This document shows positions 39,047 to 50,010 of a stretch of DNA of 64,000 nucleotides, one piece after another. Position numbers and translations under genes: made by a program. The stretch's first letter is position 1; each line of letters starts with the position of its first letter. The notes below the pieces were generated by a model. It did no database searches and had not been told where the DNA came from. It saw only the letters and a list, made by a program, of their open reading frames with translations. This DNA is from Enterobacter cloacae subsp. cloacae ATCC 13047 (GTDB lineage: Bacteria; Pseudomonadota; Gammaproteobacteria; Enterobacterales; Enterobacteriaceae), in the NCBI RefSeq assembly GCF_000025565.1, contig NC_014121.1, positions 124,001-188,000 of the forward strand, given 5' to 3'.

Positions 39047-40191
39047 TTGGTTGCGTTATATGCGTTAACCGCCTCCGCAACCACGTCGCTGTTGGCGTCC
39101 AGACCGGAAATCTGCGCCAGCGCAGCCTGTGCGCCCTGGTCATCAATCAGCTGAGCCAGCTCCTGCGCCTGCGGATCCTGCTCGCTGCGGTAGTGCATCG
39201 CGGCGGCAATCCCTTTCACCAGGTTGGCGTGCGGTAGGCCGTATTCCAGCGTACCCAGCAGCGGCTTAATCAGGCGATCGCCCGCGCTCAGCTTACGCAA
39301 TGGCTGGCGGCCCACGCGCTCAACATCATCTTTCAGATACGGGTTTTCAAAACGACCGAGGATTTTCTGGATGTATGCTGCGTGTTTATCAGCATCAAAA
39401 CCGTAGCGTTTGATCAGCACCGCGCCGCTCTCTTCCATTGCCCCTTTTACCACCGCGCGGATCTTCTCATCGAGGATCGCATCACGAATAGTCTGATGAC
39501 CGGCCAATTTTCCGAGGTACGCGGTTATAGCATGACCCGTGTTCAGCGTGAAGAGTTTACGTTCCACAAATGCCATCAGGTTATCCGTTAATTCCATACC
39601 TGGAATGGTCGGCAGCGCGCCTTTAAATTGGGTTTTGTCCACGATCCACTCGCTGAAAGTTTCTACCGTCACTTCCAGCGGGTCGTTAGTTGCAGATTCT
39701 GACGGCGGAACGATACGGTCAACGGCGGAATCCACGAAGCCAACGTGCGCTTCAACCCAGGCTTTGTCTTCGTCCGCAACGGCGGCCAGAACGTGGCCTT
39801 TCAGCTGCGTGGTGCCACGCACCATATTTTCACAGGCAATGATGTTCAGCGGGGTATCGATGCCCTGCGCTTTACGTTTTGCCAGGCCTTTTGCGACCGC
39901 AGGCGCGATGCGCTCAAGTACCACCGGGCCCACCGCGGTGGTCACCAGGTCAACGCTGGCGATGAGGTCGATAACATCGTCGCCAATGCTGCTTACCGCG
40001 TTGACGCCAGAGACCGTTTCAACCTGCTCGTTTTCTCCCACCACGTGTACCTGGTAGCTATGACGGGCATTCAGGGCATCCAGAACGACCTGATTCACAT
40101 CGGCGAATGTCAGCGTAATGCCCGCGTCTGCCAGCAGTTTGCCGATAAAGCCACGACCGATATTACCTGCGCCAAAATGTAATGCTTTCAT
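39043..40191 (-). CDS. mtlD: Mannitol-1-phosphate 5-dehydrogenase
   Basis: MtlD oxidises mannitol 1-phosphate from the PTS to fructose 6-phosphate with NAD+. The 382-residue length matches E. coli. N-terminal Rossmann motif [20 protein letters not shown]; the conserved polyol dehydrogenase loop [20 protein letters not shown] near residue 200-220 includes the catalytic region. The start at 40191 is chosen because the ORF extension of six residues has no homology. A repeat element of 60 bases separates it from mtlA. Confidence 0.96.
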   Translation of the reverse strand: MKALHFGAGNIGRGFIGKLLADAGITLTFADVNQVVLDALNARHSYQVHVVGENEQVETVSGVNAVSSIGDDVIDLIASVDLVTTAVGPVVLERIAPAVAKGLAKRKAQGIDTPLNIIACENMVRGTTQLKGHVLAAVADEDKAWVEAHVGFVDSAVDRIVPPSESATNDPLEVTVETFSEWIVDKTQFKGALPTIPGMELTDNLMAFVERKLFTLNTGHAITAYLGKLAGHQTIRDAILDEKIRAVVKGAMEESGAVLIKRYGFDADKHAAYIQKILGRFENPYLKDDVERVGRQPLRKLSAGDRLIKPLLGTLEYGLPHANLVKGIAAAMHYRSEQDPQAQELAQLIDDQGAQAALAQISGLDANSDVVAEAVNAYNATK

Positions 40192-40220
40192 AGTGTTAAC
40201 CTTTATCAATGTTTTTACCC

Positions 40221-40280
40221 GAGAGGGCTGGGGTGAGGAACGTATACCTCACCCTAGCCCTCTCCCTTAAGGGGAGAGGG
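40221..40280. repeat. Intergenic double palindrome, CCCTCTCC family (mtlA-mtlD)
   Basis: GAGGGCTGGGGTGAGG pairs with CCTCACCCTAGCCCTC (one mismatch), and an overlapping second hairpin, CCCTCTCCC-TTAA-GGGGAGAGGG, follows. It shares the GGGCTGGGGTGAG and CCCTCTCCC modules with repeats at 52650-52692 and 60781-60913. In the mtlA-mtlD gap such a structure could stop 3' exonucleases or lower mtlD expression relative to mtlA. Confidence 0.8.
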
Positions 40281-40291
40281 AAGATACGCTG

Positions 40292-42199
40292 TTATTTGTT
40301 GAGGAGTGCCAGCACTTCTTCAACGCTTTCAGTCTGTGCCAGACGCTCGATGACGGACTCATCATCCAGCGCGTTGGTCAGGCTGGTAATCACCTGGATG
40401 TGCTCGTTATTGCGAGCGGCGATACCAATCACCAGACGGGCAATGTCGTCTTCTTCTTCACCGAAGCGCACGCCATCAGGATACTGGCAGAACACCACGC
40501 CGGTTTTGAGCACGCGGTCTTTCGCTTCCACCGTACCGTGCGGCACCGCGATGGATTCGCCCAGGTAGGTTGGCGTCAGTTTTTCGCGTTCCAGCATCGC
40601 GTCGACATATTCAGGCTGAACGTAGCCGCCTTTCACCAGCTGCTCACCGGCAAAACGAATTGCCTCTTCTTTGGTGCTCGCGGTACGGCCGAGGAAGATG
40701 TTCTCCGCGCCCAGCTTAAACAGGTGAGCATTGCTCTCGTCAAAGCTGTCCTGCAGGCTGGTCCGCACTTTCACTTCGTTGTCTTCGTGACGCTGTGCGG
40801 CCACCAGACGTTCAGTCAGGCTGGTGTACAGGCCGCTGTCGAGGAAGTTGGTCAGCGAAATATGCTGTGCCTGCGGTACCTGGCGCATGGCACGTTCGGT
40901 CAGGTCACGGTGCGTAATTACCAGGTCAACATCCGGTGGCAGGCTGTTAATGGCGCTGTTGGTCACTGAGATATTGGTCAGGCCTGCATCCTGCACTTTC
41001 TTACGCAGCACGCCGGCACCCATTGCGCTGGAACCCATACCAGCATCACAGGCAACGATGATTTTACGCACGTGGCTCAGGTCGTTAGAAACATCACCCG
41101 CTGACAGCGGCGTTGCGCCTTTGGACTCGGCTTTCATGTCGTGCATACGACGGGTGGCCGCTTCGATATCGTCATCTTCTTTCACTTTGCTGGTTTTCAG
41201 CAGGATAGAAGCGACCACGAAGGAGACTGCCATTGCCGCACAGATAGCCGCGATGTTAGCAAAATAGGCACCTTTCGGCGTCATTGCCAGTACCGCCAGG
41301 ATAGAGCCCGGAGACGCCGGAGAAACCAGACCACCGTTCAGCACGCTCAGAGTGAACACACCGGTCATACCGCCGAGGATAACGGCCAGGATCAGACGTG
41401 GGTTCATCAGCACGTACGGGAAGTAAATTTCGTGAATACCGCCCAGGAAGTGAATGATAGCTGCACCGCCAGCAGACTGCTTCGCGCTGCCGCGACCAAA
41501 GAACATGTACGCCAGCAGAACGCCCATACCCGGACCCGGGTTCGCTTCAATCAGGAAGAAAATGGACTTGCCGAGGTCATGAGACTGCTGAATACCCAGC
41601 GGTGAGAAGATACCGTGGTTGATGGCGTTGTTCAGGAACAGGATTTTCGCCGGTTCAACAAAGATAGACGCCAGCGGCAGCATGTCGTGCGCCACCATGA
41701 AGTTAACGCCCGCCGCCAGAATCTTGGACAGGACTTCAACTGCCGGGCCAATGCCGAGGAACGCCAGAATCGCGAGGATCATCCCGATGATGCCCGCAGA
41801 GAAGTTGTTCACCAGCATCTCGAAGCCGGATTTGATTTTGCCATCAACCCAAACGTCGAATTTCTTAATCGCCCAGCCACCCAGAGGACCGGCGATCATC
41901 GCACCGAGAAACATCGGCATATCCGCACCGACGATAACACCCATGGTTGTGATGGCACCCACTACGCCACCACGGTCACCGCCCACCAGACGACCACCGG
42001 TATAACCGATGAGCAGCGGCAGCAGGTAAGTAATCATTGGGCCAACAAGTTTCGCCAGCGTTTCGTTAGGCAACCACCCTGTCGGAATGAATAATGCAGT
42101 GATGATACCCCACGCGATAAACGCGCCGATATTTGGCATCACCATATTGCTGAGGAAACGACCAAAGCTTTGAACTTTGATCTTGAAATCGGATGACAT
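40292..42199 (-). CDS. mtlA: PTS mannitol transporter EIICBA
   Basis: MtlA imports mannitol and phosphorylates it to mannitol 1-phosphate. The 635-residue protein has the membrane IIC domain (about residues 1-340), the IIB domain with phosphocysteine in IIVACDAGMGSSAMGAG, and the IIA domain with phosphohistidine in GESIAVPHGTVEAKDRVL. The order and length match E. coli MtlA (637). First gene of mtlADR; four CRP-type sites lie 140-320 bases upstream. Confidence 0.97.
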   Translation of the reverse strand: MSSDFKIKVQSFGRFLSNMVMPNIGAFIAWGIITALFIPTGWLPNETLAKLVGPMITYLLPLLIGYTGGRLVGGDRGGVVGAITTMGVIVGADMPMFLGAMIAGPLGGWAIKKFDVWVDGKIKSGFEMLVNNFSAGIIGMILAILAFLGIGPAVEVLSKILAAGVNFMVAHDMLPLASIFVEPAKILFLNNAINHGIFSPLGIQQSHDLGKSIFFLIEANPGPGMGVLLAYMFFGRGSAKQSAGGAAIIHFLGGIHEIYFPYVLMNPRLILAVILGGMTGVFTLSVLNGGLVSPASPGSILAVLAMTPKGAYFANIAAICAAMAVSFVVASILLKTSKVKEDDDIEAATRRMHDMKAESKGATPLSAGDVSNDLSHVRKIIVACDAGMGSSAMGAGVLRKKVQDAGLTNISVTNSAINSLPPDVDLVITHRDLTERAMRQVPQAQHISLTNFLDSGLYTSLTERLVAAQRHEDNEVKVRTSLQDSFDESNAHLFKLGAENIFLGRTASTKEEAIRFAGEQLVKGGYVQPEYVDAMLEREKLTPTYLGESIAVPHGTVEAKDRVLKTGVVFCQYPDGVRFGEEEDDIARLVIGIAARNNEHIQVITSLTNALDDESVIERLAQTESVEEVLALLNK

Positions 42200-42339
42200 A
42201 AAACACCCCTTCTTCTGTTTACGCTTAGGCTTGCGGCCCGAGGTTTATTGTTAATGAGGCGGCAGAGGTAGCCGGGCCCTGTTCTGATGCTGTGAAATCT
42301 GGCACTGAATCGTTCAACTGTCCAGACGGCGAAAAATTG

Positions 42340-42516
42340 TGTGATCACAATCACGTAAATGCAGGGGGTGTGGCGGGAAATGAGGTGATCTGAATCACAA
42401 AACCACAGTCTAAAAAAAACACAATGGGGAGAAAATCGGCAAAACACCCCTGTTTTTGTGAGATGTATCACATTTAGTTGTCGCGAGTTTGTTTCTGAGT
42501 TGTGATTTAATTCACA
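42340..42516. promoter_or_regulatory. Four CRP-type sites upstream of mtlA
   Basis: Four near-consensus CRP half-site pairs TGTGA-N6-TCACA are seen: TGTGATCACAATCACG at 42340-42355, GGTGATCTGAATCACA at 42384-42399, TGTGAGATGTATCACA at 42457-42472 and TGTGATTTAATTCACA at 42501-42516. The E. coli mtlA promoter is known for several CRP sites and strong catabolite control, so these probably serve mtlA on the minus strand. The most distant may also affect yibI. I see no gene in the whole 42200-42858 interval. Confidence 0.85.
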
Positions 42517-42858
42517 AAAAAATTTTATGCGGATTTCTCCGGCTGTGATCGGCGGCAAATTCTGCCTGACGAATGAGCGTCACGATGGTTCTGGGCAACA
42601 CGCAAAGCTAAAAAACCACTTTTCATGTGTGGTATGGCGAAAAGCGAAAACGTGGATTACGCTCATAATGTAAGGTTAAGTATATTATTATTCAGGATAT
42701 ATTTTGACACGTTTATAAACTTGCATGGAGATATTATAAAAACCGATACTCCCCGGCTCTGAAATAACCAGTCTACCTTTTATGTTTAAAAATAAATTAA
42801 TTAGGTTGCGTACTGTTTTATTAATTTAATGAGTTGACGTTGTTTAAGTGAGGAGAAT

Positions 42859-43215
42859 ATGTTTCTCAACTATTTTGCGCTGGGCGTATTGATTTTTGTT
42901 TTTCTGGTTCTGTTTTACGGAATCATCGCCATTCATGACATCCCCTATAACATGGCCAAAAAGCGTAATCATCCCCATGCCGATGCAATCCACACGGCGG
43001 GCTGGATTAGCCTGTTTACGCTCCATGCCATCTGGCCGTTCCTGTGGATCTGGGCCACGCTGTACCGGGAAGATCGCGGTTGGGGCATGCAAAACCACAT
43101 CACCAAACCTGATGAGGTGCCGGGTATGGATGCGCTGGCCAAACGCGTGGCCGAATTAGAACAAAAGCTGGCAGCGGTACAGCCCACTGCTGATACGAAA
43201 ACGCTGGAGCGCTAA
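42859..43215 (+). CDS. yibI: Inner membrane protein YibI (DUF3302)
   Basis: 118 residues with two membrane segments, [20 protein letters not shown] near the N-terminus and [20 protein letters not shown] around residues 50-70. A short C-terminal cytoplasmic coiled coil ([19 protein letters not shown]) follows. The function is not known. Always found with yibH, two bases downstream here, so the pair is an operon and YibI may be the small partner of an efflux-type system. Confidence 0.88.
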   Translation: MFLNYFALGVLIFVFLVLFYGIIAIHDIPYNMAKKRNHPHADAIHTAGWISLFTLHAIWPFLWIWATLYREDRGWGMQNHITKPDEVPGMDALAKRVAELEQKLAAVQPTADTKTLER

Positions 43216-43217
43216 TT

Positions 43218-44354
43218 ATGGATCTGTTGATTATTTTGACCTACGTGGCGTTTGCCTGGGCGATTTTTAAAATATTCCGTATTCCGGTCAACCAGTGGAC
43301 TCTCGCCACCGCCACATTAGGTGGGGTATTTATTGTGGCGGGCCTCATTTTATTAATGAACTATAACCACCCGTATACGTTTACGGCGCAAAAAGCGGTT
43401 ATTTCCATTCCGATTACGCCGCAGGTGACCGGCGTGGTCAGCGAAGTCACTGATAAAAATAACCAGCTTATTAAAAAAGGCGAAGTGTTATTTAAACTTG
43501 ATCCGGGCCGCTATCAGGCACGGGTCGACAGACTGCAGGCCGACCTGGTGACCGCGACGCACAATATCGACGTGCTCAAAGCGCAACTGTCGGAAGCAGT
43601 AGCCAACACCACGCGCGTGTCCGCCGAGCGGGACCGTCTGTATAAAGATTACCAGCGCTATCTCAAAGGCAGCCAGGCGAAGGTAAACCCGTTCTCTGAA
43701 AGCGATATCGACAACGCGCGGCAGAACTATCTGGCTCAGGACGCGCTGGTAAAAGGTTCAGTGGCGGAACAGACGCAGATCAAAAGCCAGTTAGACAGCA
43801 TGGTGAACGGCGAACAGTCGCAGATTGCCTCTTTACGCGCCCAACTGGCCGAAGCCAAATACAACCTGGATCAGACCGTGGTACGTGCGCCGAGCAATGG
43901 CTACATCACCCAGGTGCTGATTCGCCCGGGGACGTATGCCGCCGCGCTGCCGCTGCGCCCGGTCATGGTCTTTATTCCTGAACAGAAACGCCAGATTGTG
44001 GCTCAGTTCCGTCAGAACTCGCTGCTGCGTCTGAAGCCGGGCGATGAAGCGGAAGTGGTGTTTAACGCCCTGCCGGGGCAGGTCTTCTCCGGCAAGCTCA
44101 CCAGCATTCTGCCGGTGGTGCCAGGGGGCTCATATCAGGCGCAGGGGGCACTGCAATCGCTAACGGTAACACCGGGAACGGATGGCGTGCAGGCGCTGAT
44201 AGAACTGGAGCCTAACGCCGACGTTGATGCGTTGCCGGACGGTATTTACGCGCAGGTGGCGGTCTATTCCGACCATTTCGCGCACGTCTCGGTGATGCGT
44301 AAAGTCCTGCTGCGCATGACCAGCTGGATGCACTATCTCTATCTTGATCATTAA
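43218..44354 (+). CDS. yibH: HlyD/EmrA-family membrane fusion protein YibH
   Basis: 378 residues: an N-terminal membrane anchor (about 25-48), a biotinyl-lipoyl-like hybrid motif around [31 protein letters not shown], and a long coiled-coil hairpin (residues 95-200). A second lipoyl half, [22 protein letters not shown], and a beta-barrel domain follow. Similar adaptors link inner membrane exporters to outer membrane channels; no exporter gene is adjacent apart from YibI. The substrate is unknown. A terminator follows the stop. Confidence 0.88.
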   Translation: MDLLIILTYVAFAWAIFKIFRIPVNQWTLATATLGGVFIVAGLILLMNYNHPYTFTAQKAVISIPITPQVTGVVSEVTDKNNQLIKKGEVLFKLDPGRYQARVDRLQADLVTATHNIDVLKAQLSEAVANTTRVSAERDRLYKDYQRYLKGSQAKVNPFSESDIDNARQNYLAQDALVKGSVAEQTQIKSQLDSMVNGEQSQIASLRAQLAEAKYNLDQTVVRAPSNGYITQVLIRPGTYAAALPLRPVMVFIPEQKRQIVAQFRQNSLLRLKPGDEAEVVFNALPGQVFSGKLTSILPVVPGGSYQAQGALQSLTVTPGTDGVQALIELEPNADVDALPDGIYAQVAVYSDHFAHVSVMRKVLLRMTSWMHYLYLDH

Positions 44355-44362
44355 TCCTCGCC

Positions 44363-44397
44363 GGGCAGGAATGCGACATGCATACCTGCCCTTTTTT
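44363..44397 (+). terminator. Terminator after yibH
   Basis: GGGCAGG-(15 nt)-CCTGCCC followed by TTTTTT, placed a few bases behind yibH; ends yibI-yibH. Confidence 0.88.
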
Positions 44398-44443
44398 CAG
44401 TGCTTGATCCATACTGACTTTTTCTGGCATCAAGGATCAGGCA

Positions 44444-45052
44444 ATGAAACTCATCGGCAGCTACACCAGTCCCTTCGTGCGAAAGATCTCGATTCTCCTG
44501 CTGGAGAAAGGGATTGAATTTGAATTCGTTAATGAACAGCCCTACAACGCCGAAAACGGCGTTGCGCAGTACAACCCGCTGGGGAAAGTCCCGGCGCTGG
44601 TAACGGACGAGGGCGAATACTGGTTTGATTCCCCGATTATCGCTGAGTACATCGAGCTGCTCGGCGTTGCACCAGCCATGTTACCGGCAGATCCGAAGGC
44701 GGCCCTGGCAGTGAAGCAAATTGAAGCGCTGGCCGATGGCATCATGGATGCGGCGTTAACTTCCGTGCGCGAGCAGGCAAGGCCCGTTGCTCAGCAGTCG
44801 GAAACGGAGCTGCTGCGCCAGCGTGAGAAAATCAGCCGCAGCCTGGACAGGTGCGAGCAGCTCATCCAGGAGGGCAAAATAGCAACGGATAGCCTGAATC
44901 TGGCGACGATCGCTATCGCCTGCGCCATTGGTTATCTCAACTTTCGTCGCGTCTCCCCTGGCTGGTGCGTCGACCGTCCGCTGCTGGTGAAGCTCGCCGA
45001 AACGCTCTTCCAGCGCGAGAGCTTCGCCCGTACCGAACCGCCAAAGGCTTGA
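44444..45052 (+). CDS. yibF: Glutathione S-transferase-like protein YibF
   Basis: 202 residues with a thioredoxin-like N-terminal domain ([23 protein letters not shown]...[27 protein letters not shown]). The Ser/Thr-Ser-Pro start and the cis-Pro KVPAL with D/E-S motif are glutathione site features. A helical C-terminal domain follows. E. coli YibF binds glutathione but its physiological substrate is unknown. Located between yibH and selA as in E. coli. Confidence 0.92.
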   Translation: MKLIGSYTSPFVRKISILLLEKGIEFEFVNEQPYNAENGVAQYNPLGKVPALVTDEGEYWFDSPIIAEYIELLGVAPAMLPADPKAALAVKQIEALADGIMDAALTSVREQARPVAQQSETELLRQREKISRSLDRCEQLIQEGKIATDSLNLATIAIACAIGYLNFRRVSPGWCVDRPLLVKLAETLFQRESFARTEPPKA

Positions 45053-45107
45053 CGCGGGTTATAACACTTCGCGTCAGGAGGCGGTACAATCCCTTCACAT
45101 GTTAACT

Positions 45108-45129
45108 CCCTCTCCCGTCGGGAGGGGGG
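45108..45129. repeat. CCCTCTCCC hairpin in the selA leader
   Basis: CCCTCTCCC-GTCG-GGAGGGGGG, a stem of eight or nine pairs 27 bases before the selA ATG. It belongs to the same palindrome family as repeats at 40221, 52650 and 60781. E. coli selAB carries a SelB-binding SECIS-like hairpin in this leader; the loop here does not show the SECIS GGUCU, so I treat it as a repeat element. Confidence 0.6.
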
Positions 45130-45155
45130 ATGATATTTACTCGCCAGGCGCTTTC

Positions 45156-46541
45156 ATGACTACTCATCACTCCCTGTACAGCCAGATCCCCGCTACCGAC
45201 CGACTCCTTCGTGAACCCCTTATTCATTCCGCTGTCGAGCGGTTCGGTCATACCGCGACGGTTGAGATGTTACGTCTGCTTCAGGACGAGGCCCGGCGCC
45301 ATATTCAGGCAGAAAATGCCTTGCCCGGCTGGTGCGTGGCGTGGGAGCAGGAGCTGGAACAGAGGCTGGTTGATAAAGGGCAAAGCGCGTTGCGCCCGGT
45401 GATTAACCTGACGGGGACAGTCCTGCATACCAATCTCGGGCGTGCGCAGCAGGCGGAAGAGGCGGTAGATGCCGTAACGCAGGCCATGCGTTCGCCTGTC
45501 ACGCTGGAGTACGATCTCGACGGTGCAGGACGCGGTCATCGTGATCGGGCCCTGGCGGATCTGCTTTGCCAGCTCACCGGTGCTGAAGATGCCTGCATTG
45601 TGAATAACAACGCGGCGGCGGTCCTGTTGATGCTGGCAGCGACCGCCAGCGGCAAAGAGGTGGTCGTCTCGCGCGGCGAACTGGTGGAGATTGGCGGCGC
45701 GTTTCGCATCCCGGACGTGATGCGCCAGGCGGGCTGTACCCTGCATGAGGTGGGTACCACTAACCGGACCCATGCGAAAGATTACCGTGCGGCGGTTAAT
45801 GAAAACACCGCCCTGCTGATGAAGGTCCACACCAGTAATTATCATATCGAAGGGTTCACTAAAGCCGTTGAAGAGGCCGAGCTGGCGGCGATAGGCCAGG
45901 AGCTGAATGTGCCGGTCGTTGCCGATCTCGGCAGCGGCTCGCTGGTGGATCTGAGCCAGTATGGTCTGCCGAAAGAGCCGATGGTGCAGGAGATGATTGC
46001 GGCGGGCGTTAGCCTGGTCAGTTTTTCCGGTGATAAGCTGCTGGGCGGGCCGCAGGCCGGGATCATCGTCGGTAAGCGTGAATTGATTGCGAAACTGCAG
46101 CAGCATCCGCTGAAGCGCGCCCTGCGTGCCGATAAAATGACGCTTGCCGCGCTGGACGCGACGCTGCGGCTCTATCTCCACCCGGAGAAACTGGCGGAAC
46201 GCCTGCCAACGCTGCGTCTGTTAACGCGTGATGCCGCCTCGATTCGCGCGCAGGCCGAGTTACTGTTGCCGAATGTCGCGTCGCATTACGCCGATTTCGA
46301 CGTGCGCATTGAGTCCTGCCAGTCGCAAATTGGCAGTGGCTCGTTACCGGTGGATCGGCTGCCCAGCGCGGCCCTGACCTTCACCCCGCGCGATGGCCGC
46401 GGCAGCAGGCTTGATGCGCTCTCTACGCGCTGGCGTGCTCTGCCTACGCCGGTTATCGGGCGAATTTACGATGGCCGAATGTGGCTGGATCTACGCTGTC
46501 TTGAAGATGAAGAGCGATTTCTGGAGATGCTGTTGAAATGA
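45156..46541 (+). CDS. selA: L-seryl-tRNA(Sec) selenium transferase
   Basis: SelA converts seryl-tRNA(Sec) to selenocysteyl-tRNA(Sec) using selenophosphate; it is a decameric PLP enzyme. It has [18 protein letters not shown] near residue 80, the [20 protein letters not shown] region and the PLP Lys in [15 protein letters not shown]. The ATG at 45156 gives 461 residues and restores the E. coli-like MTTxxSLYSQ start; an upstream in-frame ATG lies before the hairpin and is rejected. The stop overlaps the selB start by four bases. Confidence 0.96.
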   Translation: MTTHHSLYSQIPATDRLLREPLIHSAVERFGHTATVEMLRLLQDEARRHIQAENALPGWCVAWEQELEQRLVDKGQSALRPVINLTGTVLHTNLGRAQQAEEAVDAVTQAMRSPVTLEYDLDGAGRGHRDRALADLLCQLTGAEDACIVNNNAAAVLLMLAATASGKEVVVSRGELVEIGGAFRIPDVMRQAGCTLHEVGTTNRTHAKDYRAAVNENTALLMKVHTSNYHIEGFTKAVEEAELAAIGQELNVPVVADLGSGSLVDLSQYGLPKEPMVQEMIAAGVSLVSFSGDKLLGGPQAGIIVGKRELIAKLQQHPLKRALRADKMTLAALDATLRLYLHPEKLAERLPTLRLLTRDAASIRAQAELLLPNVASHYADFDVRIESCQSQIGSGSLPVDRLPSAALTFTPRDGRGSRLDALSTRWRALPTPVIGRIYDGRMWLDLRCLEDEERFLEMLLK

Positions 46542-48385
46542 TTATTGCCACCGCCGGTCATGTTGACCACGGAAAAACCACTTTGTTGCAGGCCATCACG
46601 GGCGTGAATGCCGATCGCCTGCCGGAAGAGAAAAAGCGCGGTATGACCATCGATCTGGGTTATGCCTACTGGCCGCAGCCCGATGGCCGCGTGCTGGGCT
46701 TTATTGACGTCCCCGGACACGAAAAGTTTCTTTCCAACATGCTGGCGGGGGTCGGTGGTATTGACCATGCCCTGCTGGTGGTGGCCTGTGATGACGGCGT
46801 TATGGCGCAAACGCGTGAACACCTGGCGATCCTGCAGTTGACGGGCAACCCACAGCTAACCGTGGCGCTGACCAAAGCCGATCGTGTGGACGCGACGCGT
46901 ATTAACGAGGTGCGCGAGGCGGTGCAGGCCACGTTGCGCGAATATGGCTTTACCGATGCTGCGCTGTTTGAAACAGTCGCCACAGAAGGGCGCGGGATCG
47001 ACGCACTTCGCCACCATTTGCAGCAGCTTTCGTCGCGGGAACATGCCAGCCATCATCGCTTTCGTCTGGCCATCGACAGGGCGTTTACCGTTAAAGGTGC
47101 GGGTCTGGTGGTGACCGGTACTGCCCTGAGTGGGGAAGTGAAGGTGGGCGATACCGTATGGCTGACGGGTATTAACAAGCCGATGCGGGTGCGCGGGTTG
47201 CATGCACAAAACCAGCCCGTTGATCATGCCCATGCCGGGCAGCGTATCGCCCTCAATATTGCCGGCGATGCGGAGAAAGCGCAGCTAAACCGCGGCGACT
47301 GGCTGCTGTCTGAGGCGCCGCCAGAACCGTCTGAGCGGGTGATTGTCTCCCTGCAGACGCATATCCCGCTCAGCCAGTGGCAGCCGCTGCATATCCACCA
47401 TGCGGCCAGCCATATCACCGGGCGCGTGTCGCTGCTGGAAAACGATCTCGCTGAACTGGTTTTCGATACGCCACTCTGGCTGGCAGATAATGACCGTCTG
47501 GTGCTGCGTGATATCTCGGCGCGAGAAACGCTGGCCGGGGCGCGGGTGGTGACGCTCAACCCGCCGCGTCGCGGGAAGCGTAAACCGGAGTATTTGCAGT
47601 GGCTGTCGGCACTGGCGCAGGCCAGTAACGACAAGGCTGCGCTGGAGGTGCATCTTGAACGCGGTGCGGTGAACCTGACCGACTTCGCCTGGGCACGACA
47701 GCTCAGCAACGAAGGCCTCCTCCCGCTGACCCAGCAGCCGGGATTTATCCAGGCCGGTAATAACCTGCTGAACGCGCCGGTTGCGGCGTGCTGGCAGCGA
47801 AAAGTGTTAAACACGCTTGCCACCTACCATGAACAGCATCAGGATGAACCTGGCCCGGGGCGCGAGCGCCTGCGTCGTATGGCGCTGCCAATGGAAGACG
47901 ATGCGCTGGTGCTGTTGCTGATAGAAAACATGCGTGAAAGCGGCGTGATCAAAAGCCACCACGGCTGGCTGCATCTGCCGGATCACAAAGCCGGGTTCAC
48001 CGCAGAGCAAGAGGCAATCTGGCAAAAAGCGGCCCCTCTGTTTGGCGATGAGCCCTGGTGGGTTCGCGATCTCGCCCGTGAAACGAATACCGACGAGCAG
48101 GTGATGCGCCAGGTATTGCGCCATGCCGCGCAGCAGGGGCTCATCGTTGCGATCGTGAAAGATCGTTATTACCGCAACGATCGTATCGTCGCGTTTGCCA
48201 GCCTGATCCGCGAACTGGATCAGGCGCGAGGCTCCACCTGTGCGGCTGATTTCCGCGATCGTCTGAACGTGGGGCGAAAGCTTGCCATTCAGATCCTGGA
48301 ATATTTCAACCGCATCGGTTTTACCCGCCGTCGCGGTAACGACCATTTATTACGGGATTCGTTGCTCTTTCCAGAAACAGCGTGA
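46538..48385 (+). CDS. selB: Selenocysteine-specific elongation factor
   Basis: SelB carries selenocysteyl-tRNA to the ribosome at UGA codons followed by a SECIS hairpin. 615 residues: an EF-Tu-like GTPase with P-loop [12 protein letters not shown], switch region [12 protein letters not shown]3 DVPGHEKF and G4 TKAD, then domains II/III. The C-terminal winged-helix repeats (ending about [31 protein letters not shown]) bind the SECIS RNA. Translationally coupled to selA. Confidence 0.96.
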   Translation: MIIATAGHVDHGKTTLLQAITGVNADRLPEEKKRGMTIDLGYAYWPQPDGRVLGFIDVPGHEKFLSNMLAGVGGIDHALLVVACDDGVMAQTREHLAILQLTGNPQLTVALTKADRVDATRINEVREAVQATLREYGFTDAALFETVATEGRGIDALRHHLQQLSSREHASHHRFRLAIDRAFTVKGAGLVVTGTALSGEVKVGDTVWLTGINKPMRVRGLHAQNQPVDHAHAGQRIALNIAGDAEKAQLNRGDWLLSEAPPEPSERVIVSLQTHIPLSQWQPLHIHHAASHITGRVSLLENDLAELVFDTPLWLADNDRLVLRDISARETLAGARVVTLNPPRRGKRKPEYLQWLSALAQASNDKAALEVHLERGAVNLTDFAWARQLSNEGLLPLTQQPGFIQAGNNLLNAPVAACWQRKVLNTLATYHEQHQDEPGPGRERLRRMALPMEDDALVLLLIENMRESGVIKSHHGWLHLPDHKAGFTAEQEAIWQKAAPLFGDEPWWVRDLARETNTDEQVMRQVLRHAAQQGLIVAIVKDRYYRNDRIVAFASLIRELDQARGSTCAADFRDRLNVGRKLAIQILEYFNRIGFTRRRGNDHLLRDSLLFPETA

Positions 48386-48406
48386 CCCCTGTCGTAAACA
48401 ACACTC

Positions 48407-48433
48407 CCGGCTGGCGATAAAATCACCAGCCGG
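48407..48433 (+). terminator. Hairpin between selB and aldB
   Basis: CCGGCTGG-CGATAAAATCA-CCAGCCGG is a perfect 8-bp inverted repeat 22 bases behind selB. No T tract follows, so it may be a weak terminator or a regulator site for aldB. Confidence 0.5.
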
Positions 48434-48471
48434 TACTACCCTTGTTGTACACCAACAGCAAGGAGACGGTC

Positions 48472-50010
48472 ATGACAAACAATCCTCCCTCTTCACGCAT
48501 TCAGCCAGGCGAGTACGGTTTCCCTCTCAAGCTAAAACCCCGTTATGACAACTTTATTGGCGGCGACTGGGTGGCACCCGTCGACGGCGAATACTATTCC
48601 AACCTGACTCCCGTCACCGGCCAGCCGCTGTGCGAGATAGCCAGCTCAGGCAAGCGCGATATCGATCTGGCGCTGGATGCGGCGCATAAAGCCAAAGATA
48701 AATGGGGACAGACTTCCGTGCAGGACAGGGCGGCGATCCTGTTCAAAATTGCCGACCGGATGGAGCAAAATCTTGAGCTGCTGGCGACGGCAGAAACCTG
48801 GGATAACGGCAAGCCGATCCGTGAAACGATGGCGGCCGATGTGCCGCTGGCGATTGACCACTTTCGCTATTTTGCCTCCTGTATTCGTGCTCAGGAGGGG
48901 GGAATCAGTGAAGTCGATAGCGACACCGTGGCGTATCACTTCCACGAACCGCTGGGCGTGGTGGGGCAGATTATCCCGTGGAACTTCCCGTTGCTGATGG
49001 CGAGCTGGAAAATGGCGCCCGCGCTGGCGGCCGGGAACTGCATTGTGCTGAAACCGGCCCGCTTAACGCCGCTTTCAGTACTGCTGCTGATGGACATTAT
49101 CGGTGACCTGCTGCCCCCGGGGGTGATTAACGTGGTCAACGGGGCCGGGGGGGAGATTGGGGAATATCTGGCGACCTCAAAACGCATCGCCAAAGTGGCG
49201 TTTACCGGCTCGACGGAAGTGGGTCAGCAGATCATGCAGTACGCCACCCAGAACATCATTCCGGTGACGCTGGAGCTGGGCGGAAAATCCCCAAACATCT
49301 TCTTCGAGGACGTAATGGCGGAAGAGGACGCCTTCTTCGATAAAGCGCTGGAAGGGTTTGCGCTGTTTGCCTTTAACCAGGGCGAAGTCTGCACCTGTCC
49401 AAGCCGCGCGCTGGTGCAGGAGTCCATCTATGAGCGCTTTATGGAACGGGCCATTCGCCGCGTGGAGTCGATCCGTAGCGGTAACCCGCTAGATAACGTG
49501 ACGCAGATGGGCGCGCAGGTGTCGCATGGACAGCTGGAAACCATCCTCAATTACATTGATATCGGCAAAAAAGAAGGGGCGGATGTCCTCACCGGTGGAC
49601 GCCGTAAAGTGCTCGGCGGCGATCTGCAGGAAGGGTATTACCTTGAGCCGACCATTCTGTCTGGCAAAAACAATATGCGCGTTTTCCAGGAGGAAATTTT
49701 TGGACCGGTGCTGGCCGTGACCACCTTCAAAACGCTGGAGGAGGCGCTGGAGATTGCCAACGATACGCCGTATGGCCTGGGGGCGGGCGTCTGGAGCCGC
49801 AACGGCAATCTGGCGTATAAAATGGGCCGGGGGATCCAGGCCGGACGCGTATGGACCAACTGTTATCACGCCTACCCGGCGCACGCGGCCTTTGGGGGCT
49901 ATAAGCAGTCAGGCATCGGGCGTGAAACGCACAAGATGATGCTGGAGCATTATCAGCAGACGAAATGCCTGCTGGTCAGCTACTCCGATAAACCGCTGGG
50001 GCTGTTCTAG
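48472..50010 (+). CDS. aldB: Aldehyde dehydrogenase B (NADP-dependent)
   Basis: AldB oxidises acetaldehyde and other aldehydes to acids with NADP+ and is linked to stationary phase in E. coli. The 512-residue protein equals the E. coli length and begins [20 protein letters not shown]. Catalytic features are [22 protein letters not shown], the Glu in [13 protein letters not shown] and the Cys in [19 protein letters not shown] 48472 with AAGGAGA upstream is clearly the start. E. coli has yiaY between selB and aldB; it is absent here. Its 3' end overlaps the yiaU stop by four bases on the opposite strand. Confidence 0.96.
   Translation: MTNNPPSSRIQPGEYGFPLKLKPRYDNFIGGDWVAPVDGEYYSNLTPVTGQPLCEIASSGKRDIDLALDAAHKAKDKWGQTSVQDRAAILFKIADRMEQNLELLATAETWDNGKPIRETMAADVPLAIDHFRYFASCIRAQEGGISEVDSDTVAYHFHEPLGVVGQIIPWNFPLLMASWKMAPALAAGNCIVLKPARLTPLSVLLLMDIIGDLLPPGVINVVNGAGGEIGEYLATSKRIAKVAFTGSTEVGQQIMQYATQNIIPVTLELGGKSPNIFFEDVMAEEDAFFDKALEGFALFAFNQGEVCTCPSRALVQESIYERFMERAIRRVESIRSGNPLDNVTQMGAQVSHGQLETILNYIDIGKKEGADVLTGGRRKVLGGDLQEGYYLEPTILSGKNNMRVFQEEIFGPVLAVTTFKTLEEALEIANDTPYGLGAGVWSRNGNLAYKMGRGIQAGRVWTNCYHAYPAHAAFGGYKQSGIGRETHKMMLEHYQQTKCLLVSYSDKPLGLF

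Noticed and set aside
45108..45129. SelB-binding SECIS-like element of the selAB leader
   Set aside because: The position fits but the loop GTCG and stem match the dispersed CCCTCTCCC repeats better; no GGUCU loop or bulged U is evident.
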